Of a DNA stretch of 64,000 nucleotides, positions 9,488 to 18,083 are shown piece after piece. Under the pieces are notes generated by a model, which saw nothing but the letters and a program-made list of their open reading frames with translations, searched no databases and was not told where the DNA came from. Source of the stretch: Flavobacteriaceae bacterium. GTDB taxonomy: Bacteria > Bacteroidota > Bacteroidia > Flavobacteriales > Flavobacteriaceae. Both the position numbers and the translations under genes were made by a program. The stretch covers positions 1-64,000 of the forward strand of contig JANQNQ010000002.1 in assembly GCA_028279515.1 (NCBI GenBank), given 5' to 3'. How positions within the stretch are numbered: the first letter of the stretch is position 1; every line of letters begins with the position of its first letter.

Positions 9488-10060
9488 CTATTTTTTGGAC
9501 CATCGCGCTCGAACACGACTTAAGGTTTCTGGAGTTATCTTTACATAGGAAGCCACCCATTTCTGCGGAAACTGTTGTAGTAGACCAGGTCGCTTTTCTA
9601 GAATGTACTGGTACTTTTCATCGGGAGTAAGGTCTTGGTCAAACAATTGCAATCGATCGGCCGATTCTTTCAAGATCCGTCCCATCTGTAAAAACGCCTG
9701 AGACCTAGCGATCAATCGATGCAACCCTTCTAAGTCTAGCTTCAATACTTTCGTCTTTTGGTATGCCTGTAGGGTATATTCAGAAGGTCGCTGTGCAGTA
9801 AAACTTTGATGCTCTATCACCCAATCCGTTGGAATACGCAAATCAATGACCCTCTTCTCAAGAGCTTCGTCTAACTGATATTGTACCATTCCCCCTTCGA
9901 CAATAAACAGCAGCCATGAGCACACCCCTCCTTTTTCAAGAACGACCTCATCCTTTTCAAAGATTACTTCCTCTAATTCTGATGCTAGCCATTCTAACTC
10001 GGCCTCGGTAAAATTGCCCAGTTCGGTAACTGCTTGTAAAAAAGAAGGAACTGTTTTCAT
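9488..10060 (-). CDS. Crp/Fnr-family transcriptional regulator
   Basis: 190 residues. The N-terminal half is a cyclic-nucleotide-binding-like beta barrel (EEVIFEKDEVVLEKGGVCSWLLFIVEGGMVQY ... QRPSEYTLQA). The C-terminal part is short: after a long helix comes FPQKWVASYVKITPETLSRVRARW, which matches the Crp recognition helix region (IAxYLGITPETLSRIR). It is a common Bacteroidota type that often responds to unknown signals rather than cAMP, and no classical cAMP-contact residues are obvious. It is transcribed towards the membrane protein at 8785-9411. Confidence 0.85.
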   Translation of the reverse strand: MKTVPSFLQAVTELGNFTEAELEWLASELEEVIFEKDEVVLEKGGVCSWLLFIVEGGMVQYQLDEALEKRVIDLRIPTDWVIEHQSFTAQRPSEYTLQAYQKTKVLKLDLEGLHRLIARSQAFLQMGRILKESADRLQLFDQDLTPDEKYQYILEKRPGLLQQFPQKWVASYVKITPETLSRVRARWSKK

Positions 10061-10088
10061 GAACGTAAATGTACGGTTTAGTTATTAG

Positions 10089-10185
10089 TGTCATTCTCGC
10101 GAATGCGGGAATCTTTTTCAAACCAACTCAATGTCACTAAAATTAAGCTCTTCCCTTCAATTTAAGAGAACCTGCCCGAATGACA
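10089..10185. repeat. Intergenic element with TGTCATTC terminal inverted repeats
   Basis: TGTCATTC at 10089-10096 and GAATGACA at 10178-10185 are perfect 8-base inverted ends. Just inside the left end lies a short CGCGAATGCGGGAA dyad of the widespread REP-like GTCATTCxCGCGAAnGCGGGAATC type. The element fills most of the gap between 10061 and 10292. It is noncoding and could be a REP- or MITE-like sequence. Confidence 0.4.
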
Positions 10186-10292
10186 TTATTCAAGCGAAGG
10201 ATTAAAAGTAAAAATTGCTACATTGGTATATTATTAAATTGAAACACTAAAAAACATTAAGGCATTCAATCATTAAAGCATCCATCATTAAA

Positions 10293-10841
10293 ATGACCCA
10301 AGCGAAAATAACATTTCAATATATACTAACCATTGCCATTGTTGTCTTCGTAACTTGGATAATCCATGAATTTGCGCATTGGGCAACGGGCGAGCTATTG
10401 GGCCACGATACCACCATGCGACTCAACGGAACCCACACCGTCTATGGCGACCATGAAACGAGGTGGCATAGTACATTTATCTCTGCGGCTGGTCCGATCA
10501 TCACTATTTTACAGGGGATCTTGGCCTTTCTGTTTTTAAAGCGTAAAGGCTGGAATAGCGTTGCCTATGCCCTATTGTTCATGGCTTTTTACATGCGATT
10601 TTTAGCAGGAATTGTGAGCTATATTAGACCAAATGATGAAGCGCGAATTAGTGAATTTCTAGGTTTAGGTACCTATACTCTACCGCTGGTCGTAAGTGCA
10701 TTTCTGTTCTTTTTAGTATATCGAATCTCAAAAAAATATGCGCTCAACTGGAAATTTCAACTAACAACGACCTTAGCAGTGATGGTCTTTAGTTCTTTGC
10801 TGATCATGGCCGACCAATATTTTAAAATGATCATTTTATAA
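10293..10841 (+). CDS. Membrane protein with HExxH motif (M50-like metalloprotease candidate)
   Basis: 182 residues with about five hydrophobic segments. The first contains WIIHEFAHWATGELLG, an HExxH zinc-binding motif inside a membrane helix. That is the hallmark of site-2-type (M50) intramembrane proteases and related M50-like proteins. A second-ligand NPDG-type motif is not evident, so activity is uncertain. The stop is 4 bases before the AraC regulator gene, so the two form an operon. In this pairing the membrane protein may be the output or signal-processing partner of the regulator, which is inference. Confidence 0.65.
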   Translation: MTQAKITFQYILTIAIVVFVTWIIHEFAHWATGELLGHDTTMRLNGTHTVYGDHETRWHSTFISAAGPIITILQGILAFLFLKRKGWNSVAYALLFMAFYMRFLAGIVSYIRPNDEARISEFLGLGTYTLPLVVSAFLFFLVYRISKKYALNWKFQLTTTLAVMVFSSLLIMADQYFKMIIL

Positions 10842-10845
10842 CACA

Positions 10846-11679
10846 ATGAACCAAAGCGGTACGAAGAAACCCATAAAGACAAAAATGCTCGCACTCAACA
10901 AAGGAGAATATACCGGAGATATCATACAAAGTCTTCAACTAGAAGGCAGCACCATTACGAATACGGTATATGCCCTGAACGCGAACATGCCCGATTGGCA
11001 CTATCACGAAAATCTTCACATTTGCTTTGTCTTTGAACAGGGAAAGGCCGAAACCAAACACAACACGACGTACAGTAAAAAAGAGGGAAGCCTCTTCTTT
11101 TACCATGCCGAAGAAACCCATCGATGGACCTCCCCCGCTCCTATTTCTCGAAGTGCCAATATTGAGATAGAGACCGCCTTTCTCAACAAATACGGACTTA
11201 CCGAACAGCACGTTAAGCAAGCGATAGAAACCAATGTCAACACCCGTTCGCTAATGCTAAGACTACAGAAGGAAATGGGCTCAAAAGACCAAAACAACAA
11301 GCTACATCTTCAAACCCTGCTGCTCGATATCATTTCGCGTCAACAAAAAGAACAGCATACGATTGCTCCAATCTGGGTCATCAAGTTAAAGCAACTGCTC
11401 AACGATGAATGGAATCAGGTGCTTTCATTACAAGAAATTTCGGCGCAGGTAAACGCACATCCCGTGACCATTTCTAAAAACTTTCGCAAATACTTCGATT
11501 CAACCTTGAGCGAATACCAACGCAGGATAAAGGTCGAACACAGCATCGATCTGATCAAAAATTCTCAAATGTCCTTTGCCGAGATTGCACTGCATTGTGG
11601 CTTTTCCGACCAGAGTCATTTCATCCGAAACTTCAAAGAACAGACAGGTTTTCTTCCTACAGACTATAGAAAGTTTTAG
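10846..11679 (+). CDS. AraC-family transcriptional regulator with cupin sensor
   Basis: 277 residues. The N-terminal region has a cupin-like ligand-binding fold with histidines (DWHYHENLHICFVFEQG ... FFYHAEETHRW). The C-terminal 100 residues are a double HTH AraC domain (LSLQEISAQVNAHPVTISKNFRKYF ... FAEIALHCGFSDQSHFIRNFKEQTGFLPTDYRKF). It is a soluble activator in an operon with the HExxH membrane protein 4 bases upstream. The ligand is unknown. The domain architecture is clear. Confidence 0.9.
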   Translation: MNQSGTKKPIKTKMLALNKGEYTGDIIQSLQLEGSTITNTVYALNANMPDWHYHENLHICFVFEQGKAETKHNTTYSKKEGSLFFYHAEETHRWTSPAPISRSANIEIETAFLNKYGLTEQHVKQAIETNVNTRSLMLRLQKEMGSKDQNNKLHLQTLLLDIISRQQKEQHTIAPIWVIKLKQLLNDEWNQVLSLQEISAQVNAHPVTISKNFRKYFDSTLSEYQRRIKVEHSIDLIKNSQMSFAEIALHCGFSDQSHFIRNFKEQTGFLPTDYRKF

Positions 11680-11751
11680 GCAACTGGCTAATCTCATTCT
11701 ATACTCCAATGTGCATTGACGGCTATTTTTACGCTATCAAACATTCATCAC

Positions 11752-13110
11752 ATGTATATCAATCAAAACGAACAGCTCATCTTTTTTGGGCGTCAACTAT
11801 TCTTCGCTTTTGTCTTTTTTCTTTTTTCTGGCAGAATGATCGCACAACAAAACACGGTTCACCCCGTCTCTTCCAAAGAGTTACACACCATCATCGATTC
11901 GATCGATGTTCTCGTTAAGCGGTATTACATTCATCCAGAAGTTGGTAAACAAATGGTACAGCACATCAGAAGTAAAGACAACAACGGAAGCTATCAGAAA
12001 ATCACCAACCCAAAAGCACTAGCCGATACGTTAAAGACTGACCTTAGGTCAATCAACGGCGACCTACACATGGGCATGATCTATCGTTCACCAAGAGAGA
12101 GGGCCACTGCTGGACAGCCCTCAATACAGGTTAACGAATCTGGGCTTTGGAGTAACTACGGACTCAGTGAAATCAAAGTGTTAGAAGGAAACATAGGCTA
12201 TTTAAAGATCAGTCATTTTACCCGTCATGAGTTCTTTGAAGCCATCAAACCGGTAGTTACCAGTGCTATTGAATCGCTCAAAAACACCGATGCCATTATT
12301 GTCGATGTTCGAGATAATGGTGGGGGTTTTGAGGACATGGTTGCCTATTACATCAGTTACTTCTTTGACAGTGCTGAACCGATTCACCTTTCAGATTATC
12401 GCTGCACTTTGCACGACCATACCTACGGAATATCGACCAACCCGAACGTTCTAGGGACAAAGCTTCCAGATACCAAACTTTTCGTTCTGGTCAACTCAAA
12501 TACAGGGTCTGCAGCCGAATCATTTGCATACATGCTAAAGCATTTGGGCAGAGCAACCATCATTGGTGAGGTCACAGTTGGAGCCGGAAACGGAGCCTCT
12601 TTGCATCCCATAAATGATCGTTTTACACTTGTAGTTTCCACAGAAGAGACCATCAATGCCGTCACCAAAACCAGTTTCGAAAAAGTGGGCGTCATTCCGC
12701 ATATAAAGACATCCAGCGAAGAAGCGTATGCCAAAGGCTATCGATTAGCGCTGGAACATGCCAAAGAAAAGAACGCAACAAGTATACATCCTTCCAACTA
12801 TGATCATTTGATCTCTTTTATTGATGTACCTAGAGAAAATGACCCTTTGAGTGCAACAGACCTACAGAAATACGTGGGTGTCTACAAAGACGGAAACACT
12901 GAGATCACAATCACACTCGAAAACAATCTGTTGTTTGGCCAAATGCGTTCTAATGGCGGTAAAATGAAGCTCAAAAGCATAGGAAACCATATCTTTAAAG
13001 TGGGCAACATCAAAGAGCGTGTACAATTTGTACTAGATTCCAAAGGAAACGTTACTCAACTCAAAGGTTTGGACAATCCAATGAAACTGACAAAGATATC
13101 TGAGAAATGA
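11752..13110 (+). CDS. Secreted S41-family peptidase with C-terminal accessory domain
   Basis: 452 residues from ATG at 11752; a TTG at 11716 would extend the leader. A signal peptide (LFFAFVFFLFSGRMIAQQ) is followed by a helical N-terminal region, then the tail-specific-protease core (IKVLEGNIGYLKISHF ... DAIIVDVRDNGGGFEDMV ... LFVLVNSNTGSAAESFAYMLKH). The nucleophile is Ser253 in GSAAES. The lysine expected 25 residues later in CtpA/Prc-type enzymes is Ala278 here (GEVTVGAGNG), as in the IRBP/tricorn-like branch. The last 80 residues (YVGVYKDGNTEITITLENN) look like a DUF3471-type beta domain. ATGA overlap with the next gene shows translational coupling. Confidence 0.85.
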   Translation: MYINQNEQLIFFGRQLFFAFVFFLFSGRMIAQQNTVHPVSSKELHTIIDSIDVLVKRYYIHPEVGKQMVQHIRSKDNNGSYQKITNPKALADTLKTDLRSINGDLHMGMIYRSPRERATAGQPSIQVNESGLWSNYGLSEIKVLEGNIGYLKISHFTRHEFFEAIKPVVTSAIESLKNTDAIIVDVRDNGGGFEDMVAYYISYFFDSAEPIHLSDYRCTLHDHTYGISTNPNVLGTKLPDTKLFVLVNSNTGSAAESFAYMLKHLGRATIIGEVTVGAGNGASLHPINDRFTLVVSTEETINAVTKTSFEKVGVIPHIKTSSEEAYAKGYRLALEHAKEKNATSIHPSNYDHLISFIDVPRENDPLSATDLQKYVGVYKDGNTEITITLENNLLFGQMRSNGGKMKLKSIGNHIFKVGNIKERVQFVLDSKGNVTQLKGLDNPMKLTKISEK

Positions 13111-14084
13111 ACACTGAACGAATAAAATTACAGATAGTGAGAAAGACGTTCTGCTTGACGTTACTCTTCGTATTCCTTTTGTCCTGTACCCATACTGCGG
13201 AAAACAACGGCTCCATGATCGGCTCAATATCAGAAACCAGATCTGAATATCTAAAAACCATTGTCGGCCAGTTGTCTGGGAAGTTTGAATTGAAAAACAA
13301 TACGTTCATAAAAAGTCGTTGGTCGGTAACAGAAAGAGAAACTTCGAGAAAGTATCTAAAAGAATTGATCACTACCCTCGGTATTGAAGTTAAGGAAAAT
13401 GAATACATCAGCCCTAATCTCAATCCGGCCATCGATCTGCTACTTTCTCCTTTCAAAGGCACCAATGTCTACGGAATTCTTCCTGCAACTACCCAGAGTA
13501 ATCAATATATTGTGCTTGGAGCTCACTATGATGCGGGTCGAGAAAATGCGCCCGGAGCCATTGATAACGCTACCGGGATTGCGCTGATCTACAGTGTGGT
13601 TAGAGAATTGTCTTCGATTGAAACGAGAAACAAAAATGTAGTGCTCGTGTTTTTTGATCAAGAGGAAGAAGAACTCATCGGAAGCAACGCATTTATCAAG
13701 TTCATGAAGGCCCAAGAATGGAATGTACATTCAGTACATTGCTTTGATATGGTAGGATGGGATGGTGATGGAGATGATGCCATGGAGATCTATTCGGCTT
13801 CCGAATCGCTCCTAAACACCTACAAAAAAGCAGCAATTCGTCTTAAAAAACCACTAAAGGAAATACGAATCGATCCCGTGGGCTATGACAACAATGGGAC
13901 CGACTTCGATGCGTTTGTGCCAGAGGGTTTCAACGTCATAGGAGCAGGTGAATGCTATTATCATCGCGATTCGACCCCATATAAAGATAGTCCTGATGAC
14001 ACATACGAAACAGTGAACTTTTCCTATTTAGAGTCCTGTACGAACTTTATAGAAACGGTCATTAAAGAAATGGTCCGATCATGA
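13107..14084 (+). CDS. M28-family zinc metallopeptidase, lipoprotein
   Basis: 325 residues with a lipoprotein-type leader (LTLLFVFLLSCTH). The M28 di-zinc ligands can be followed: His140 in GAHYDAG, Asp153 in AIDNATG, Glu187-Glu188 in DQEEEEL, an Asp in FDMVGWDGDG, and a late His (YYHRDSTPY). It probably removes N-terminal residues from peptides in the periplasm or at the cell surface. Its ATG overlaps the stop of the S41 gene (ATGA), and the next gene overlaps its stop in the same way, so the three genes are coupled. The combination suggests stepwise peptide degradation. Confidence 0.88.
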   Translation: MNTERIKLQIVRKTFCLTLLFVFLLSCTHTAENNGSMIGSISETRSEYLKTIVGQLSGKFELKNNTFIKSRWSVTERETSRKYLKELITTLGIEVKENEYISPNLNPAIDLLLSPFKGTNVYGILPATTQSNQYIVLGAHYDAGRENAPGAIDNATGIALIYSVVRELSSIETRNKNVVLVFFDQEEEELIGSNAFIKFMKAQEWNVHSVHCFDMVGWDGDGDDAMEIYSASESLLNTYKKAAIRLKKPLKEIRIDPVGYDNNGTDFDAFVPEGFNVIGAGECYYHRDSTPYKDSPDDTYETVNFSYLESCTNFIETVIKEMVRS

Positions 14085-14479
14085 ACGAAACGACACAAAA
14101 TATTCTAAATGCGTTGCGACAGCACCTTTGGTACGGACTCCTTCTGGGAGCAACACTGCTATTCTTTTTGTACAAAGGCATCTTGTACGCCACCATTGGA
14201 AGTTACGTTCCCCTTGCGTTGATCCTGGTCATCCTAATACTGCTTATGCTCGGCCTTAATAGATCGTTCAAGGCCTTTAGACAGATGATAGGCCTGTGGT
14301 CGGTATTGATCATCATTTGGGCCAGTGTTCGGCTGTTGTTGAGTATTATGAATCAGTTTGTCAAACCCATTCCAGAAGCACACGTCGATGCACAACTCGG
14401 ACTCTCGGGAGTCTTCCTAAGCCTTCTTTTTTTGATAAATGGTATCTTCCTCTGGAAACATAAAAAACGCTTATCTTAA
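14081..14479 (+). CDS. Hypothetical four-helix membrane protein
   Basis: 132 residues with about four hydrophobic segments (HLWYGLLLGATLLFFLYKG, VPLALILVILILLML, LWSVLIIIWASVRLLL, VFLSLLFLINGIFLW). No family is recognised. It is the third gene of a coupled unit, its ATG overlapping the stop of the M28 peptidase gene. Membership of the peptidase operon is clear from the overlap; function is unknown. Confidence 0.65.
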   Translation: MNETTQNILNALRQHLWYGLLLGATLLFFLYKGILYATIGSYVPLALILVILILLMLGLNRSFKAFRQMIGLWSVLIIIWASVRLLLSIMNQFVKPIPEAHVDAQLGLSGVFLSLLFLINGIFLWKHKKRLS

Positions 14480-14511
14480 GTCCGTAAACGCTTTAAAGAT
14501 TAAAATTTGGT

Positions 14512-15141
14512 TTGAAAAGATTTGAGCGCCCATACACCTCAGATGAAATAGTTTTACTTAAAAGCAGAAAATATTCGCTTTGGGAACACTTCGAACATTT
14601 TGGTTTAAAAATGGTCGGTATCACACTCGTGTTGCTTGCTCCACTATTGGCCTATGACAAATTTGTCGAAGAGGTCTCATCGAATACACAGTTGTACTAT
14701 TCGATTCCGGTTTTGTTAATTGCTGTTAGCTTAGTGTTGTTCTGGATGCATAAAAATGGAGAGCTCGCTCATAATAGAATCATTAAAATGGAGATCAAAC
14801 AAGGAAAGGCGCAGGTAACCAAAATCAAAACTGACCATGTCGTAAAGCGCAAAGATCCCGAGGACTTTGGCCCTGGATATTATATAAAAATCAATGAAGG
14901 GCAAACCCTGTACCTACAAGGACAATATCTATACGAGTTTTTATACAGGGGAAAGTTTCCCAATTCACATTTCGAATTGGTAAGCACTTCAATGAATGAC
15001 AAACTCCTAGACATTGCAATACGCGGAAGATCCCTAAAACCCAAAAGAACATTAAAGGCGTTTTCGAAGGAACAATATCAGAAGGGTGAAGCGCATAGTA
15101 ATGGCGACCTACTTGACATTCCTATTGATGAGATCGTATAG
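14512..15141 (+). CDS. Hypothetical membrane-anchored protein
   Basis: 209 residues from a TTG start at 14512. Two hydrophobic segments (MVGITLVLLAPLLAY and YSIPVLLIAVSLVLFWM, residues about 38-82) form a hairpin. A soluble C-terminal domain follows (IIKMEIKQGKAQVTKIKTDHVVKRKDPEDFGPGYYIKINEGQTLYLQGQYLYEF), probably cytoplasmic and beta-rich. No family is recognised. It is separated by 32 bases from the upstream membrane protein and may belong to the same transcript. Confidence 0.6.
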   Translation: MKRFERPYTSDEIVLLKSRKYSLWEHFEHFGLKMVGITLVLLAPLLAYDKFVEEVSSNTQLYYSIPVLLIAVSLVLFWMHKNGELAHNRIIKMEIKQGKAQVTKIKTDHVVKRKDPEDFGPGYYIKINEGQTLYLQGQYLYEFLYRGKFPNSHFELVSTSMNDKLLDIAIRGRSLKPKRTLKAFSKEQYQKGEAHSNGDLLDIPIDEIV

Positions 15142-15193
15142 TCAAAATTGGCTACTTTTATCAAGGATTTCTAGATAAGAGAGAAAAGCATTT

Positions 15194-15529
15194 ATGGATT
15201 TACACAATAAAAAATTTATTACAACTGGAAACGACAAAGGGCTATCGTCAGACGAGACGATCTTTCATTACTTCCAGCAAGGAAATACCATCACAGGAGC
15301 CTATAAAGGGGGCAGTATAAAAGAAGGGGCTATTGTTGGAAAGCAAACAGGGAACAACACAATCGAACTTCTGTACCATTGTCTAACCATAGAAGGTGAA
15401 CTAAAAGCTGGCGAATCAAAAGGAACATTATCACGAAATCAAGAAGGAAAACTCGAACTACATTTTGACTGGAACTGGCTTAACGGAGATCGATCAGGTG
15501 GACAGTCGGCTTATATAGAGATCGAATAA
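15194..15529 (+). CDS. Small conserved cytoplasmic protein, lipocalin-like
   Basis: 111 residues, beta-rich, no signal peptide (MDLHNKKFITTGNDKGLSSDETIFHY). The pattern FHYFQQGNTITGAYKGGSIKEGAIVGKQTG resembles small Bacteroidota and Firmicutes proteins that are often mislabelled as n-acetylglutamate synthase although they have no GNAT fold. The true role is unknown. It lies in a run of small plus-strand genes and is followed 26 bases later by a DUF1905 protein. Confidence 0.65.
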   Translation: MDLHNKKFITTGNDKGLSSDETIFHYFQQGNTITGAYKGGSIKEGAIVGKQTGNNTIELLYHCLTIEGELKAGESKGTLSRNQEGKLELHFDWNWLNGDRSGGQSAYIEIE

Positions 15530-15555
15530 AGTACGTCCGCTACAAGAACTTCCAA

Positions 15556-15858
15556 ATGAACTTTAAAGGAATCAAATACGAATTCAGTGCCATCCCATGG
15601 CAACATGGTGAATCTGGCGGTTGGCATTTTGTATCACTTCCTACAGAAACTTCGACAGAGATCCGGAAGATGTTCAAAGCCGAAGAAGAAGGCTGGGGAC
15701 GGCTAAAAGCGACCGCCAAGATTGGCAACACCGAGTGGAAAACCGCTATCTGGTTCGATACGAAAATGAATACCTACTTGCTTCCTCTAAAAGCAAATAT
15801 TCGAAAAAAAGAGGGCATCGTCATCGGAGAGAAAATCGAACTTGTCATCTGGATCTAA
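15556..15858 (+). CDS. DUF1905 domain protein
   Basis: 100 residues matching the DUF1905 pattern from start to end: FSAIPWQHGESGGWHFVSLPTETSTEIRK, then WGRLKATAKIGNTEWKTAIWFDTKMNTYLLPLKANIRKKEGI and a closing VIGEKIELVIWI. This is a small beta-barrel family often found near or fused to YdeI-type (OmdA) domains; the biochemical role is unknown. An overlapping frame (15621-15932) is a shadow. Confidence 0.8.
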   Translation: MNFKGIKYEFSAIPWQHGESGGWHFVSLPTETSTEIRKMFKAEEEGWGRLKATAKIGNTEWKTAIWFDTKMNTYLLPLKANIRKKEGIVIGEKIELVIWI

Positions 15859-15938
15859 ACTTTACTACAAACTCAAGAACAGAACGCCAAAATTTGGTAA
15901 CTTTATTATACGAACGCTTTCCTTCAATCTGATCGAAT

Positions 15939-16994
15939 TTGCAAAAAGTTGCCATTCTATATCAAGCCAAACTTCCGCCAATAATAAATGGTGTTCAAAA
16001 GCCGATGAAGCCTGGCGGTTACTCTGATAGTGGGGCCGATATTGCCTATGAGTTACAAAAAAATCAGATCGAAGTCATTACACCCGTTGAAGACCCGAAC
16101 ATTCACATCGACAAAGACTGGGTCTTTCCTGATACCGAAGCAGGCATTCAACAAGCATTAAGCAAAGGAGCCAACACTTTTTGGTTAAATACTATCTTGT
16201 ACAAAGGCCATGTAACTGAAAATTTCTTTGACGGACAAATCGCTTGGATAGGACAGAATCCCAATCGAGTAGAGCTCTATGACGACAAATTTCACACGAA
16301 TGAGCTATTGAGGCAACATCAAATTCCGATTCCGAAAACCGAATTGATCGTGGTCAAAGATATGGGTAACTACAATCCAAAGATTACATTTCCAGTAGTG
16401 CTAAAACCAATACGTGGCCGCGGAAGTCAAGGAATCTCGTTGGTTGAAAACTCTTCAGAATTAGACCAAACGCTCAAACACTTTTTTTCAAGCGATCTGT
16501 ATGGAAACTCAGCCTATGTTGAGCAATATCTGAGCGGTCAGGAAATAACGATCACCGTCATGCCTCCAGGAACCTATTCCGTAGAAAACAATAAAAAGGA
16601 ATTCACCAGACCCTGGTGCCTTCCTGCAGTAAAAAGATTCAATCATATAAACGGAATTGCTCCATATAGCGGAGTCGTAGCGGTCACGGACAACAGCAGC
16701 GTACTGGACGATGATGAATTGCAATCCGATTCTATCCTTGAGGTATATCGCCATTGTGAAAAGGCAGCCGAACTAGTGGGTATCAAAGCACCAATTCGCA
16801 TCGATTGCAGAGCCGATACACAAGGAAATTATCTCTTGTTCGATCTAAATATGAAACCCAATATGACAGGTCCGTCAAGAGCCCATCGAATCAATCAAGA
16901 CAGCCTGACCTTACTTGCCGCTCGAAAAATAGGATGGAACTATTATGACCTTTTAAAGAACATACTTGATCAACGTTGGAAACATCCCGAATAA
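15939..16994 (+). CDS. ATP-grasp ligase, D-alanine--D-alanine ligase-like
   Basis: 351 residues from a TTG start (QKVAILYQAKL). The central and C-terminal parts have the ATP-grasp features: VVLKPIRGRGSQGISLV for the glycine-rich ATP-binding loop, AYVEQYLSGQEITITVMPPG, IRIDCRADTQGNYLLFDLNMKPNMTGPSRAH for the Mg-binding end. It resembles D-Ala-D-Ala ligase-related enzymes, but the N-terminus (GGYSDSGADIAYELQKNQIEV) is unusual, so the substrate pair is uncertain. It ends 21 bases before a methyltransferase gene, probably the same transcript. Confidence 0.8.
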   Translation: MQKVAILYQAKLPPIINGVQKPMKPGGYSDSGADIAYELQKNQIEVITPVEDPNIHIDKDWVFPDTEAGIQQALSKGANTFWLNTILYKGHVTENFFDGQIAWIGQNPNRVELYDDKFHTNELLRQHQIPIPKTELIVVKDMGNYNPKITFPVVLKPIRGRGSQGISLVENSSELDQTLKHFFSSDLYGNSAYVEQYLSGQEITITVMPPGTYSVENNKKEFTRPWCLPAVKRFNHINGIAPYSGVVAVTDNSSVLDDDELQSDSILEVYRHCEKAAELVGIKAPIRIDCRADTQGNYLLFDLNMKPNMTGPSRAHRINQDSLTLLAARKIGWNYYDLLKNILDQRWKHPE

Positions 16995-17015
16995 AATAAT
17001 AGTACCTGTAGAAAG

Positions 17016-17804
17016 ATGAGCATCAAATACGATAAAATAGGCAACGATTACAACCGTACCCGAAAACCAGATCCTTATTTGACTAAAAAACTATTGGAAC
17101 ATTTGGCACCCGCAGACAATGGATTGTATTTAGACATCGGTTGCGGTACCGGAAACTACACAGATCAGCTACAAAAGAGAGGATATCAATTTATAGGAAT
17201 CGACCCTTCTGAAAAAATGCTGAAAGAAGCGAGGCTCAAAAACTCAGATGTTCAATGGGTGCTGGGCGCTGCAGAAAATACAGGGTTATCAAACAGTTCT
17301 GTAGATGGCATCATTGGTTCATTGACCATTCACCATTGGACCGACCTAAACGCTGGTTTTTTAGAGCTCAACCGTGTACTAAAACCCAATGGCAACATCG
17401 TCATCTTTACCTCAACGCCAAAACAGATGAAAGGCTATTGGTTAAACCACTACTTTCCGAAGATGCTAGAAGATTCAATCGCCCAAATGCCCAGTTTAGA
17501 AAGCGTAAAAAGCGCCATGACAGACAACGGATTTGAAATTGTCAAAGCAGAGCCCTACAACATTCAGGCGAATCTTGAGGATAAGTTTCTTTACTGCGGA
17601 AAACAAAACCCAGAAATGTACTTTAACGAACAGATTCGACATGGGATCTCGTCTTTTTCATCCTTAGCAAATCGTGACGAGGTTGAACAAGGACTCCTAA
17701 AACTGAGACATGACATCGATAGCGGAAAAATCCAAGAGGTCATGAAATCGCATCAGAATGACCTTGGGGATTATCTGTATGTTATTGGTAGAAAAAATCG
17801 CTGA
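17016..17804 (+). CDS. Class I SAM-dependent methyltransferase
   Basis: 262 residues with the Rossmann-like methyltransferase core: motif I LYLDIGCGTGNYTDQL near residue 38, acidic loop FIGIDPSEKML, then VLGAAENTGLSNSSVDGIIGSLTIHHW and ELNRVLKPNGNIVIFT. It belongs to the UbiE/Methyltransf_11 type of small-molecule methyltransferases; the substrate cannot be read from sequence. It is next to the ATP-grasp enzyme, so the two may act on one small molecule (inference). Confidence 0.85.
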   Translation: MSIKYDKIGNDYNRTRKPDPYLTKKLLEHLAPADNGLYLDIGCGTGNYTDQLQKRGYQFIGIDPSEKMLKEARLKNSDVQWVLGAAENTGLSNSSVDGIIGSLTIHHWTDLNAGFLELNRVLKPNGNIVIFTSTPKQMKGYWLNHYFPKMLEDSIAQMPSLESVKSAMTDNGFEIVKAEPYNIQANLEDKFLYCGKQNPEMYFNEQIRHGISSFSSLANRDEVEQGLLKLRHDIDSGKIQEVMKSHQNDLGDYLYVIGRKNR

Positions 17805-18011
17805 AAAGCATAACACAACGCATAGAATAAAAAAGGAGCATAAATAACTTCGAATCCAGAACTGTTCTCATAGTAATTCCTATAATTATTCTTTTGCTCA
17901 CTTGGCAAAATTGGCAGCAGATGTCTCAGGAACACTTTTCGGCGAGCACTAAAATCCCAAACTGAAAAGTCCAATGGGCTTGGGCTTGAAATAAGCCTCA
18001 TTATCACACCT

Positions 18012-18065
18012 TTTGGTTAAAATCAAAAATATTTATACATTTGTATTATACCACTTGTATAATAC
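18012..18065 (+). promoter_or_regulatory. Promoter and overlapping operator of the PadR gene
   Basis: A Bacteroidota-type promoter is visible: TTTG at 18012-18015, 20 bases, then TACATTTG at 18036-18043 (consensus TAnnTTTG). Starting at the last base of that -7 box is a perfect 9-base inverted repeat, GTATTATAC (18043-18051) and GTATAATAC (18057-18065), with a 5-base spacer. A dyad at the transcription start just ahead of a PadR-type gene is the classic layout for autorepression. Confidence 0.75.
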
Positions 18066-18083
18066 TTTTTGAAGTATAGCTAT

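Noticed and set aside
17771-18007. 78-codon minus-strand frame after the methyltransferase
   Set aside because: It overlaps the end of the methyltransferase, lacks a start signal and shows no family pattern; the gap 17805-18011 looks noncoding.
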